Assembly (NCBI GenBank): GCA_009885955.1
Contig: VFJS01000025.1
Location: forward strand, 1 to 61,927
Reading direction: 5' to 3'
Length of the DNA stretch: 61,927 nt
Origin: Spirochaetia bacterium
GTDB taxonomy: Bacteria > Spirochaetota > UBA4802 > UBA5550
Part shown: positions 1 through 8,274 of the stretch, one piece after another
Position numbering within the stretch: position 1 is the first letter of the stretch
Layout: every line of letters begins with the position of its first letter
The notes under the pieces: model-generated
The model's database searches: none
Seen by the model: only the letters and a program-made list of their open reading frames with translations
What the model was told of the DNA's origin: nothing
Program-made: the position numbers and the translations under genes

Positions 1-140
1 AATTCATGTCTCTGGCACCCAATTCATGTCTCTGGCACCCAATTCATGTCTCTGGCACCCAATTCATGTCTCTGGCACCTATTTCATGTCTCTGGCACCT
101 ATTTCGTGTCTCTGGCACCTATTTCGTGTCTCTGGCACCC
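1..140. repeat. 20-bp tandem repeat, 7 copies
   Basis: Seven head-to-tail copies of a 20-bp unit in exact register. The core TCTCTGGCACC is invariant. Changes fall at the copy junction (AATTCATG, ATTTCATG, ATTTCGTG) and change stepwise from left to right, as expected for unequal-crossover growth. The array starts at the window edge, so its true length is unknown. No spacers separate the units, so it is not a CRISPR. The same 12-mer TCTCTGGCACCC occurs once more at 19988-19999, and a shorter related piece lies upstream of the transposase gene near 24816. Confidence 0.9.
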
Positions 141-254
141 GGAACTTCAAAATGAAGAAACTGCCTTGTCCCGGACGATTAAATATAATTTGACACAGGG
201 CTTATAAAAAAAAGAATGAGACCCATATTAAAAACAGGGAACAGGGCGCATGCT

Positions 255-1736
255 ATGGAAGATATAAACAGTCTTATTAAAATCCGGATCGATAAAATAA
301 ACGAAATCAGGGAAGTATTGAAAATTAATCCCTACCCTTACACGTATAATGCAAGCCATATAAGTTCAGAGATAATAGATGATTACGAAAAATTATTCGC
401 CTCTCAGGAGACGGTATCCCTGGCAGGAAGGGTTATGGCCGTCAGGGACATGGGTAAGGCCGCCTTTCTTTCGATTCTCGACAGGGGCGGAAGAATGCAG
501 ATATATATCAGCAATAAAAATCTCAACGAGCAGGATTACAAGCTCTTCGAAAAAATAGATATGGGGGACATCATAGGCGCCAGGGGCGTGGTGAAAAAAA
601 CCAAGGTGGGGGAGATAACTGTATTTGCATCGGAACTTACCATGCTCACGAAGAGCATCCGTCCGCTTCCTGTTGTCAAGGAAAAGGACGGAGTCACTTT
701 CGACCTCTTTTCCGACAAAGAACTCCGTTACAGGAACAGGCCTGTTGACCTCATAGTCACACCCGGTGTAAAAGAGACCTTTCAGAAACGGCTCATGATA
801 ATAAAAAACATCAAGGGTATCCTTGACGGCAAAAATTTCCTTGAAGTTGAAACACCCATACTACAGCCGATATACGGCGGAGCAGCGGCATCGCCATTTA
901 CCACGCACCACAATGCCCTGGACATTCAGCTCTTCATGAGAATATCACCGGAACCATATTTAAAAAGGCTCATTGTCGGAGGATTTGACAGGGTCTATGA
1001 AATGGGGAAATGCTTCAGAAATGAGGGGATAGACAGGACCCACAATCCCGAATTCACCATTCTGGAAATATACCAGGCCTATGCCGACTATGAGGTAATG
1101 ATGAACCTTACCGAGGAACTCATCACAGACACCTGCATGAAAGTCAACGGCTCCCTGGAAACTGAATTCAGCGGAAAGAAGATTGATTTCAAAAAACCGT
1201 GGCAAAGGCTTAAAATGGCCGATGCGCTGAAGGAATTTGCCGGTATGGACATTGAATCTATGTCCGATGATGAAATAGAAAAAAAACTGAAGAGCCATGG
1301 GGGCGAAGTTAAAGGGGGATACGTGAGGGGCCTTGCCATTGACAGCCTCTTTAAAATTCTCGTGGAAGAGAAACTGATACAGCCCGTATTCATAACCCAT
1401 CACCCTGTGGAGACAACACCCCTCTGCAAACCGGATTTCAGTGATGAAAGGTACCTCCAGCGGTTTGAACTTTTCATAAACGGGACAGAATTCGCGAACG
1501 GGTACAGCGAGTCGAACGATCCCCTGTTCCAGAGAAAAACCCTGTACGAACAGTCACTCAGAAGGGATATCGATGATGAAGCGCCGCCGATGGACGAAAA
1601 TTTCATCCAGGCAATCGAAACAGGCATGCCTCCCACCGGGGGTCTGGGCATTGGCATTGACAGGCTTGTCATGATACTCACCGGCGAGGTATCAATACGT
1701 GATGTGCTCTTTTTCCCGACGATGAAGCCGGAATAG
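255..1736 (+). CDS. lysS: Lysine--tRNA ligase, class II
   Basis: Charges tRNA-Lys with lysine in the cytoplasm. The product of 493 aa matches the usual bacterial LysS length. An N-terminal OB-fold anticodon-binding domain (about residues 50-140) is followed by the class II catalytic core: motif 1 around NFLEVETPIL (194-203), motif 2 FRNEGIDRTHNPEF (254-267) and motif 3 GLGIGIDRLVMIL (463-475). The ATG at 255 is chosen because AGGG lies 8 nt upstream and the protein then begins like family members; an in-frame ATG at 216 would add 13 residues. The gene converges on the next gene with only 3 nt between stop codons. Some spirochaetes use class I LysRS instead, so the class II form is a weak taxonomic clue. 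Confidence 0.96.
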   Translation: MEDINSLIKIRIDKINEIREVLKINPYPYTYNASHISSEIIDDYEKLFASQETVSLAGRVMAVRDMGKAAFLSILDRGGRMQIYISNKNLNEQDYKLFEKIDMGDIIGARGVVKKTKVGEITVFASELTMLTKSIRPLPVVKEKDGVTFDLFSDKELRYRNRPVDLIVTPGVKETFQKRLMIIKNIKGILDGKNFLEVETPILQPIYGGAAASPFTTHHNALDIQLFMRISPEPYLKRLIVGGFDRVYEMGKCFRNEGIDRTHNPEFTILEIYQAYADYEVMMNLTEELITDTCMKVNGSLETEFSGKKIDFKKPWQRLKMADALKEFAGMDIESMSDDEIEKKLKSHGGEVKGGYVRGLAIDSLFKILVEEKLIQPVFITHHPVETTPLCKPDFSDERYLQRFELFINGTEFANGYSESNDPLFQRKTLYEQSLRRDIDDEAPPMDENFIQAIETGMPPTGGLGIGIDRLVMILTGEVSIRDVLFFPTMKPE

Positions 1737-1739
1737 CAA

Positions 1740-2582
1740 TCAGTAAATGTAGAAACCCCTGCCTGACTTTTTCCCAAGGTAGCCTCCGCTCACATACTGC
1801 TTAAGCAGCGGGCAGGGGCGGTATTTAGGATCAGAATAACCGGTATACATCTCTTCTATGACCGCAAGGACATTATCGAGCCCTATGAGGTCTGCAATGG
1901 CAAGGGGGCCCATGGGGATATTGAGCCCATCCCTCATGATCTTATCTATCGCTTCCGGCGCGGCCGCGCCTTCCTGGACAAGGAATATGGCCTCATTTAT
2001 CATAAGGCAGAGCAACCTGTTTACAATAAAACCCGGGCAGTCTTTTGATATGACAAAATCCTTCCCCATTTTTTTTACGAAATCCTTGGCCGTCTCCACG
2101 GTTTCCCGGGTGGTAAGGAGCCCGGGGATCATCTCCACAACTTTCATTATCCGGGCAGGAATGAGAAACTGAATGCCGATTACCGATTCAGGCCTTCTTG
2201 TTGCAGAACCCAATGCGGTTATTGAAATGGAGGAAGTATTTGACATGAGTACTATGCCGCCCCTGCAAATCCTGTCGAGCTCGGAGAAAACCTTCATCTT
2301 CTCCACCTTGTCCTCGGTAACGCATTCCAGGACTATATCAGAGAGTGAGAGTTTTTTCATATCAGTCTCAAAGCTGATATTCGACAATATCTCTTCAGAT
2401 CTGACTTTATCTATCCTCCCCTCTCCCAGATATTTATTGAGCCTTTCTGATATTGTATTCCTGGCCTGTTCAAGGGCATTTTTGCTGATGTCCTGAATCA
2501 TTACATTAAACCCGGACTCGGAAGCAAGCTGACCCACATCCGACCCCATTGCTCCAGCGCCAACAATTCCGAGTTTATTCAT
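1740..2582 (-). CDS. 3-hydroxyacyl-CoA dehydrogenase family protein, catalytic His replaced by Gln
   Basis: A 280-aa protein of the 3-hydroxybutyryl-CoA dehydrogenase family, which normally interconverts 3-hydroxyacyl-CoA and 3-ketoacyl-CoA with NAD(P)(H). It has the N-terminal Rossmann fingerprint GAGAMG (8-13), the SNTSSIS segment (114-120), CPGFIVNR (182-189) and the usual helical C-terminus ending GRGFYIY. The family's catalytic dyad is a His in a GMHFFNP-type motif plus a Glu 12 residues on. Here the motif reads GIQFLIP, so the His position is Gln138 (codon CAG), while Glu150 remains. The start is set by AGGGAGGAATCC directly before ATG at 2582. Enzyme activity is therefore uncertain. 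No beta-oxidation partners lie nearby. Confidence 0.88.
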   Translation of the reverse strand: MNKLGIVGAGAMGSDVGQLASESGFNVMIQDISKNALEQARNTISERLNKYLGEGRIDKVRSEEILSNISFETDMKKLSLSDIVLECVTEDKVEKMKVFSELDRICRGGIVLMSNTSSISITALGSATRRPESVIGIQFLIPARIMKVVEMIPGLLTTRETVETAKDFVKKMGKDFVISKDCPGFIVNRLLCLMINEAIFLVQEGAAAPEAIDKIMRDGLNIPMGPLAIADLIGLDNVLAVIEEMYTGYSDPKYRPCPLLKQYVSGGYLGKKSGRGFYIY

Positions 2583-2820
2583 GGATTCCTCCCTGTTTTT
2601 TGATATTGCGGCTGACGGTTTTATTCTGGAAAGCCTGAAATATTTGATTGACACCATTCCGGCCAGCCCCGAAACTTCTTATACTCCAATATACCACAAA
2701 ATACGCCGGAGGCAATAATATTTTTCCTCCCATTAACATGGAACATGAAACAATTATGAAAAATTTTATAAATCAATGTAATTTGCATGATTTTAAACAA
2801 AGATGGAGGTCATCTGAAAT

Positions 2821-3288
2821 ATGCAGATAAAAAAACGGATAGCGCTGGTAGCGCATGACAATAGAAAGAAAGATCTCATAGAATGGGTAATCTGGAATAA
2901 AACTATTTTATTGAAACATATCCTTATCTGTACCGGCACAACTGGAAAGCTCGTGGAAAGTGCTTTATCCATGAATTTGAAAGGCGAAAATCTCCCTGGA
3001 GATTTTATAAAAAAATTAAAGTCAGGGCCTCTCGGAGGGGACCAGCAGCTCGGATCGATGATATCGGAAAGTGAAATTGACTGCCTCATTTTTTTATGGG
3101 ACCCCATGCAGCCCCAGCCCCATGATGTTGATGTCAAGGCCCTGCTCCGGATTTCAGTACTCTATAACATCCCCACCGCATGCAACAGGTCAACAGCTGA
3201 TTTTATCATATCATCCCCTTTGATGAACGAGGATTATCATCCCTCGGTGGGTGATTTTTCGAAATACATTAACAGGGACCTTGTTTAA
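2821..3288 (+). CDS. mgsA: Methylglyoxal synthase
   Basis: Converts dihydroxyacetone phosphate to methylglyoxal and phosphate, a glycolytic bypass used when phosphate is limiting. At 155 aa it has the family length. Visible signatures are the N-terminal AHD (11-13), the phosphate-binding GTTG (39-42), GPLGGDQQ with the catalytic Asp74, the HDVDVKALLR segment with His101 and Asp104, and IPTACNRSTADF near 117-128. GGAGGT lies about 12 nt upstream of the ATG, a slightly long spacing. The gene stands alone, divergent from the dehydrogenase homologue and convergent with a thioesterase. Confidence 0.95.
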   Translation: MQIKKRIALVAHDNRKKDLIEWVIWNKTILLKHILICTGTTGKLVESALSMNLKGENLPGDFIKKLKSGPLGGDQQLGSMISESEIDCLIFLWDPMQPQPHDVDVKALLRISVLYNIPTACNRSTADFIISSPLMNEDYHPSVGDFSKYINRDLV

Positions 3289-3295
3289 TCATATA

Positions 3296-3718
3296 TCATC
3301 CTTCAACAATATGCTTTCCTGTCCGGTAAAGGGTGCTTTTCATCGTGGCGATAAGTGTCTTTCCAGAACTTTCCTCAGTATATACCGTAAAAAGGAATGT
3401 GCCGATTTTTCTCGATGATGACAGGACAACCCCGTCCACGTGGAGGATTGCATTATCCTCCGGGCTCGCGTGATAGCTGATGGAGCATTCAACAGCCACG
3501 GAGATGTTGTTGCAGTTATTCCCAAGCACAGAAAACGCAGCGTCCGCGAGCCCGTAGATGGCGCCGCCGTGGGCCCTACCGTAAAAATTGTTCTTGGAAG
3601 GATCAAGTTTCATATGCATCCTGATGGTATTCCCGGTGAGATCATCGAGAATGATGCCCATGGTATTCGCAAAACCGTCGTTTTTAAACTTATTCCTGAC
3701 TATTTCAAGACTGTTCAT
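3296..3718 (-). CDS. PaaI/YdiI-type hotdog thioesterase
   Basis: A 140-aa single-domain hotdog-fold protein of the PaaI-like group, which hydrolyses acyl- or aryl-CoA thioesters. The diagnostic segment GRAHGGAIYGLADAAFS (about 48-64) holds the HGG loop and the long hotdog helix; it is followed by the beta-sheet segments ISYHASP and DGVVLSSSRKIGTFLFTVY. The substrate cannot be told from sequence. It starts 4 nt after the stop of a 34-codon ORF, so the two may be cotranscribed. Its 3' end faces mgsA. Confidence 0.85.
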   Translation of the reverse strand: MNSLEIVRNKFKNDGFANTMGIILDDLTGNTIRMHMKLDPSKNNFYGRAHGGAIYGLADAAFSVLGNNCNNISVAVECSISYHASPEDNAILHVDGVVLSSSRKIGTFLFTVYTEESSGKTLIATMKSTLYRTGKHIVEG

Positions 3719-3722
3719 GATT

Positions 3723-3827
3723 TTACTTCATTGCTATTCTGTCTTCCAGTTCTTCAATAAGATCATGATAATGAGAAGTGATTTTAAATTCTTCCCAAAT
3801 GGATAGCGGGATTGTTATAGTTTTCAT
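3723..3827 (-). CDS. Small hypothetical ORF (34 aa)
   Basis: An ORF of 34 codons beginning MKTITIPLSIWEEF and ending EELEDRIAMK, just upstream of the thioesterase with a 4-nt gap. The N-terminal ITIP...WEEF pattern followed by a charged helix recalls the start of small ribbon-helix-helix or VapB-like antitoxins, but it is too short to assign and no toxin follows. No strong ribosome binding site is visible. It could be a real leader peptide, a truncated antitoxin, or chance. Confidence 0.35.
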   Translation of the reverse strand: MKTITIPLSIWEEFKITSHYHDLIEELEDRIAMK

Positions 3828-3982
3828 ATGACCATCATCTTTGCAGGCAAAATAATAGTACACCTAATATAAAAAACATTCTTCCTTTGGTGCTTTTAAT
3901 AATAAAATTCAATTAATTAATGTCAACGGTTTTTTGTTAATAAATAAAATGACATTAAAGCAGTTCCGGCCACACCCCCCGA

Positions 3983-4005
3983 CCCCTCTCCGAATCGGAG
4001 AGGGG
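3983..4005. repeat. Short hairpin, CCCCTCTCC repeat family
   Basis: A near-perfect 23-nt palindrome with a 10-bp stem (CCCCTCTCCG/CGGAGAGGGG). The identical sequence occurs at 8058-8080. It sits just past the stop of the TlpA-like gene, so it may also act as a transcript end. It belongs to a dispersed repeat family whose fuller members lie at 5244-5342, 8044-8173 and 60355-60458. Confidence 0.7.
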
Positions 4006-4042
4006 AGAAAGAGAGTTATATCTCGATTAACCCACTCTTTTT

Positions 4043-4528
4043 TTATCTCACCTCCTTCCGTATGGAATCAATCCCCTCTTTTGTGTATCCGTCAAAGCGG
4101 CCCAATATTTTCCCATCCTTTCCTATTACAAAGGTAACAGGAAAACTCTGAACCTGGAAGATATCCCGAATTTTGTGAAAAGGGTCAACAATAGCTTTGC
4201 CGAGTATTCCGAATTCTGATGCATGTTCCTTTACAGGCTGGCAGCATTCGGCATAGATGAAAAGAATCTTTACTTTCCCAGTCATCTCTTTCTGTATGTT
4301 AAGTAGTTCGGGGATCTCCATTTTGCAGGGGGCACAGCTGACAGAGGTGAAGTTTATAATCAGGAATCCCGCCACCGGCATGCTGTTCAATAATGCAAAA
4401 TAGGTGTATCTTCTACCATGGACATCAAAGAATTTAAAATCATCGACCATGGAATGGACAGGAGAAATAAATAAAATGGCAGCGAAAATAAATATCAGTC
4501 TGATTATCCTCTTTTTTAAATGAAACAT
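4043..4528 (-). CDS. TlpA-like thioredoxin-fold protein, exported
   Basis: A predicted extracytoplasmic thiol-disulfide protein of about 161 aa. The N-terminal segment (KKRIIRL then a hydrophobic stretch and SPVHS) is a signal peptide or anchor. It is followed by a thioredoxin fold with the redox motif CAPC (about 65-68) and the cis-proline segment FPVTFVIGKDG. The family acts in cytochrome c maturation or periplasmic disulfide reduction. The start at MFHLKKR is preferred because it puts a normal signal peptide at the N-terminus; an upstream in-frame ATG at 4585 would add 19 residues. No cytochrome maturation genes are adjacent, so the partner is unknown. Confidence 0.8.
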   Translation of the reverse strand: MFHLKKRIIRLIFIFAAILFISPVHSMVDDFKFFDVHGRRYTYFALLNSMPVAGFLIINFTSVSCAPCKMEIPELLNIQKEMTGKVKILFIYAECCQPVKEHASEFGILGKAIVDPFHKIRDIFQVQSFPVTFVIGKDGKILGRFDGYTKEGIDSIRKEVR

Positions 4529-4652
4529 GAATTTAATTCTCTTGGAAGTATTAAAAGCACATCTAAAAATCAAAATTTTAATCAAAAATTTTGATTTTTC
4601 CCTTGATTTGTGCCTTTAAAGGAACCACAAATCTTAATTATCCCAGGTTCCC

Positions 4653-4919
4653 TTAAATTATCAAATTTTTGTAAACATCCTTACGATTCCGGATATACAT
4701 AATTTTCACGACTCTTTCTTCTTCTTTAATCTCAAATAGAATCCTGAAATCTCCAGACCGGATTCGCCATAGATTATCAATACCCTTTAATTTTCTGCAT
4801 CCAGGGGGCCTTGGATTATTTTTCAATTCCTGAATATCTTTTATTATTGCGGAAAAAATTTTTGAATGCTGCTTTTTCAGCCATTTTTGTACATTCTTTT
4901 CAATGTATACTGCATACAT
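4653..4919 (-). CDS. RelE/ParE-family toxin
   Basis: An 88-aa protein with the RelE/ParE toxin layout: a helical N-terminus (KNVQKWLKKQ), the PRPPGCRKLKG segment, then the core beta strands LWRIRSGDFRILFEI and a C-terminal VKIMYIRNRKDVY. RelE members cleave mRNA in the ribosome; ParE members inhibit gyrase. This one has the basic and aromatic residues typical of RelE. It follows its antitoxin gene with a 2-nt gap, so the two form a type II toxin-antitoxin operon. Confidence 0.88.
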   Translation of the reverse strand: MYAVYIEKNVQKWLKKQHSKIFSAIIKDIQELKNNPRPPGCRKLKGIDNLWRIRSGDFRILFEIKEEERVVKIMYIRNRKDVYKNLII

Positions 4920-4921
4920 AA

Positions 4922-5119
4922 TCAGCTATTCTGTAAAAAATCATCCAGTTTAACAAATGATTGGGGTCTTTTCATGATCTTATTAAGGGCTTTCATATCC
5001 TCAATATCCTCAAGCCGTTCTACCATTTCCTTATATTGTTTTATATCAATAATCACCGAAACCGGTTTACTACCCCTATAAATGACCTGTGGAGATTTTT
5101 TGATCCCTTTTGTTCTCAT
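4922..5119 (-). CDS. Phd/YefM-family antitoxin
   Basis: A 65-aa antitoxin placed directly upstream of the RelE-type toxin. The N-terminal half shows the Phd/YefM pattern (PQVIYRGSKPVSVIIDIKQY) that forms the DNA-binding dimer. The acidic, helical C-terminus (RLEDIEDM...LDDFLQNS) is the expected toxin-neutralising tail. AAGG lies a little upstream of the ATG. Such antitoxins usually repress their own operon. Confidence 0.82.
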   Translation of the reverse strand: MRTKGIKKSPQVIYRGSKPVSVIIDIKQYKEMVERLEDIEDMKALNKIMKRPQSFVKLDDFLQNS

Positions 5120-5243
5120 ATTCTTGCTGCCTTAAAATTGGAATTTTTTAAACTTATTATTAAAATAATAATGTAAAAGGCAAGAAATTATTGATAGATG
5201 GATTTAAATAATCTTATATCTTCGTCCCCAATGTATTCAATCT

Positions 5244-5342
5244 TCCCCCCTCTCTTGCCAGGAGAGGCGACAAGCAGGAAGCTTTAGTGTCGAGCGCGGA
5301 CATGGATGTCCGAAAAGCGCTCGACGAGACGGGGGTGAGGTC
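5244..5342. repeat. Dispersed hairpin repeat with double stem
   Basis: An element of about 100 bp starting with a CCCTCTC...GAGAGG hairpin and ending GGGGGTGAGGTC. Inside, 5289-5325 folds into an outer 9-bp stem (GTCGAGCGC/GCGCTCGAC) around an inner 6-bp stem (GGACAT/ATGTCC). A second copy of the same plan lies at 60355-60458, differing at a few positions but keeping most of the pairing. It sits in the 258-bp gap between the Phd antitoxin gene and the end of the SUMF1-domain gene. Confidence 0.8.
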
Positions 5343-5377
5343 AGATCCCATTCAGGAGACGAGACCGGGGGATAATG

Positions 5378-7873
5378 CTATAAATCCTTCACAAGACGGA
5401 AGCCCCGGTAGTCGTACTTGTAGCTCGGGGTGAAGCCGCCCACGTTGCCGGACTTCAGTATGCCTGTGTCGTGGTTCCAGCTCCCGCCGCGAGCCACGCG
5501 GCTGGACCCGCTATTTTCATACCAGTCGAAACACCATTCCAAAACATTACCGGCCATGTCGTAGAGGCCCCAGGGATTCGGTTTTTTTGAGCCCGCTTTA
5601 TGTGTTCCGTATTCGGAACTATTATACCCTTTTTTGGAGCTATTTTCATCAAAAACAGCATATTGATCTACTGTTGAAAAATTATAACTATCTCCCCAAA
5701 AAAAATTTGAAGTTGTTCCTGCTCTTGCAGCATATTCCCATTCCTCGGATGTCGGTAATCTAAATCCATTTGCTCCTTTATTTATGGTTACAGTCCATTT
5801 GATTTTATCAATGGACATAGATATTGTGTTTTCATCACCATTTTCATTTTTTGGATCCTTGATCAATTTATCTATATTATAATAGGGTGCGAGCCCAGTC
5901 TTTATGCTCATTTTATTGCAGAATTCTACAGCGTTGTACCAGCTCACTTGCTCAACTGGATTGTTTGGCTTCCCCTCGAATAAGCTAGGGTTAACGCCCA
6001 TCACCTTTTCGTACTGCCTCTGTGTAACCTCGTATTTACCCATCAAGAAGGCAGTAACTTTGCCTGAAGGGATATTGATAAATTCCACATCTCCAATTTT
6101 TATTGATTCTTTTCTTCTCGCTTCTTCTTCCGTTTTCTCAATTCTTTTTCTCTCATCTTTTGCAAGCTTCCTGGCTTCAATTTCAGCTCTTTCTGCTTTC
6201 TTCTTCTCCTCTGCAACCTGTATTCTCTTTTTTTCCACTATCTGCGGTGCAAATAACTCGGGCTCGCTTTCTTCAGTAATCTGGTCCATGCCCATGCCCA
6301 GTGCCATCTTGTTATAGTCGTCTATGACTTCAAGTTTGGTAAAAATCATCAAGGGACCGGTCAACAGTTTTCTTGCCTCCTTCATCATGGTCTTCGCCTC
6401 GGAGATCTTATCCTGAACATTGAAATATTCTGCCTTGTCGGTAAAGGATTTGATGCTATTGAGCATGTAGTTCTTCCCGGTCATCAAAGTGGCATTTATC
6501 TTTTCATTACAGTGCTTTTCCAGCTCAACCCTTTTTCCGTCCTTTCTTATCTCCGCTGAACGCGCCAGGGATTCCCGGTAAATCTTCAGCGCATCATGGA
6601 ACCTGTATTCCCTGTAGGCAGCGTCGGCCTTTCGGTGCCAGAGACCGATAATGAGCCCTAAAACAGTGTCGTGCCTGTCGCCCAGGGCGCTCTTTATGTC
6701 GATAAAAACAGACCGGTTTACTTCCTCTGGCACCTCTTTTATGTCATCTTCAATTTCTTTGTAATCTTTAAGGAACCCGGAAAGCGAGGACTCATCGGCG
6801 CCCTCTTTTTCCTTCAGTTTCCCGTCAACTTTCTCAATTTTATTCTTGATCTCGATTACCCATGTGGCTCCAATGCGCTGCTTCAGGCCCGCCTTTATGT
6901 CGTCTACGTATTTTGAATAATCAGGCGGAACATTTTTATTTACATCTTTTATAACAGCGTTGAATTTTTTCCTCGCGGACTTCCACTCCCCCGCTGCCAT
7001 AATGGCATCAACTTCGTCCACGGAAATCTTGTATTTCATGCCATAGGCTGCACCCGTGCGCTTCTCCACTTCAACCACGAAACCGGAAATCCTCGTCCTG
7101 CTCTCCTCGCGGAGCTTATTCCTAACCCTGTCAATAACAAGGGAATACTTCTCCACTGCATCGTCGTATTTTTTGTCTCTAAAAAAGGCGTCCCCTTCGG
7201 TGACCAGCCCTTTCAGGTAATCCAGAATTCTCCCGGCAATCTCGTCGGTAGTAGTAAATTTCATCACCGAGATCCCCAGCTCGTCTATTCCGGTGATACC
7301 CTTTATCCCCCCTATCCGCTCCATCTCGATGGTTTTGAGTGATACTTTCCCCTCGGTGTCCACAACAGGGTGTTTTACCGCATAACCTTTATCGAGAAGT
7401 TTTCTCCCTGCCTCGCGGCTGTAATGGTCGATATTGGTCTCGCTGAAGATCAGGCTAACCAGGGATTTCACGTCAAGGGTCGTTTTTCTCCGGATCATGT
7501 TGGAGATGTCGATCTTGATCTTTCCGTCAATGGAGCTTACAGCACCGTAGATGATTTCATCGGCGTTTATGCCCTCGGCTATTTGTTCCACGCAGGAGGT
7601 GTCGGAGCACCCCGAGGAGAGAATCCTCGAGGCCTGCACATACATCACCTTTATCGCCTCGTCGTCCAGGATCTGGTAGTCGCTCCCGTAGTTCTCGAAG
7701 ATGGAGAGCTTTATCCCCTCCTTCACCCTGTCGGCTACGGAACCGGCTACACCCGAGGCCCGTATGGTAGATATATATAGCTTTTTCTTTTTGGTTACAA
7801 TGTCAGCGCTCTCACCAGTGGAAAAGATGAATATGATGACTATGAGTGTGGAGGTGATATACTTAACCCTCAT
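5378..7873 (-). CDS. Exported multidomain protein with C-terminal SUMF1/formylglycine-generating-like domain
   Basis: An 831-aa exported protein. A signal peptide (1-22) is followed by a domain at about 30-180 that resembles the TolB/CsgG-like amino-terminal modules of spirochaete proteins and holds CSDTSC. A long charged helical region with coiled-coil character follows (about 220-590, with a KKAERAEIEARKLAKDERKR-type segment). The end (about 592-831) is an FGE-sulfatase/SUMF1 fold: GKYEVTQRQYE, NPVEQVSWYNAVEFCN, GFRLPTSEEWEYAARAG, GLYDMAGNVLEWCFDWY, RVARGGSW, YRGFRLV. The paired catalytic cysteines of true formylglycine-generating enzymes are absent near the C-terminus, so a binding role is more likely than catalysis. 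It appears monocistronic. Confidence 0.82.
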   Translation of the reverse strand: MRVKYITSTLIVIIFIFSTGESADIVTKKKKLYISTIRASGVAGSVADRVKEGIKLSIFENYGSDYQILDDEAIKVMYVQASRILSSGCSDTSCVEQIAEGINADEIIYGAVSSIDGKIKIDISNMIRRKTTLDVKSLVSLIFSETNIDHYSREAGRKLLDKGYAVKHPVVDTEGKVSLKTIEMERIGGIKGITGIDELGISVMKFTTTDEIAGRILDYLKGLVTEGDAFFRDKKYDDAVEKYSLVIDRVRNKLREESRTRISGFVVEVEKRTGAAYGMKYKISVDEVDAIMAAGEWKSARKKFNAVIKDVNKNVPPDYSKYVDDIKAGLKQRIGATWVIEIKNKIEKVDGKLKEKEGADESSLSGFLKDYKEIEDDIKEVPEEVNRSVFIDIKSALGDRHDTVLGLIIGLWHRKADAAYREYRFHDALKIYRESLARSAEIRKDGKRVELEKHCNEKINATLMTGKNYMLNSIKSFTDKAEYFNVQDKISEAKTMMKEARKLLTGPLMIFTKLEVIDDYNKMALGMGMDQITEESEPELFAPQIVEKKRIQVAEEKKKAERAEIEARKLAKDERKRIEKTEEEARRKESIKIGDVEFINIPSGKVTAFLMGKYEVTQRQYEKVMGVNPSLFEGKPNNPVEQVSWYNAVEFCNKMSIKTGLAPYYNIDKLIKDPKNENGDENTISMSIDKIKWTVTINKGANGFRLPTSEEWEYAARAGTTSNFFWGDSYNFSTVDQYAVFDENSSKKGYNSSEYGTHKAGSKKPNPWGLYDMAGNVLEWCFDWYENSGSSRVARGGSWNHDTGILKSGNVGGFTPSYKYDYRGFRLVKDL

Positions 7874-8043
7874 GATTCCTCCCGTTGACTATAAGAAAAT
7901 GTATCTGATATACTGGAAATAAAATTATACTTTCTACCTGGACAGGCATATGAGGCTTGTGTCAATAAAAATATTATTGGATAGGATGGGTATTTTCATA
8001 CACATACACTTTTTCTAAACGTCCTTTTTCCAATTTACGGTTC

Positions 8044-8173
8044 GACCTCACCCCCGGCCCCTCTCCGAATCGGAGAGGGGAGTGTTGCATGAATATCAGG
8101 TAATTCAAAAAAAAAATAATTTTCACAATCTCCCCCCCTCTCTTGCCAGGAGAGGGGGCCGGGGGGTGAGGTC
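8044..8173. repeat. Inverted pair of CCCCTCTC repeats
   Basis: Two arms of about 40 bp face each other: 8044-8080 begins GACCTCACCCCCGG and 8132-8173 ends CCGGGGGGTGAGGTC. Each arm also contains its own small hairpin. The whole could fold into a long stem with a loop of about 50 nt. It lies in the 400-bp gap between the SUMF1-domain gene and the ankyrin gene; the rest of that gap shows nothing recognisable. Confidence 0.8.
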
Positions 8174-8274
8174 AGAGGATTCAATAAATCTTGCTGTTAT
8201 AAAAAGATTACATTGCCTTCCCATGACTAAAAGATTTCTTGACAATATAGAGTATCTCCATCATTCATCATATT

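Noticed and set aside
1-140. CRISPR array
   Set aside because: The 20-bp units are directly joined with no spacers, and no cas gene is present.
960-1403. Long antisense reading frames inside lysS
   Set aside because: They have no recognisable protein features, and the opposite strand encodes a full LysS.
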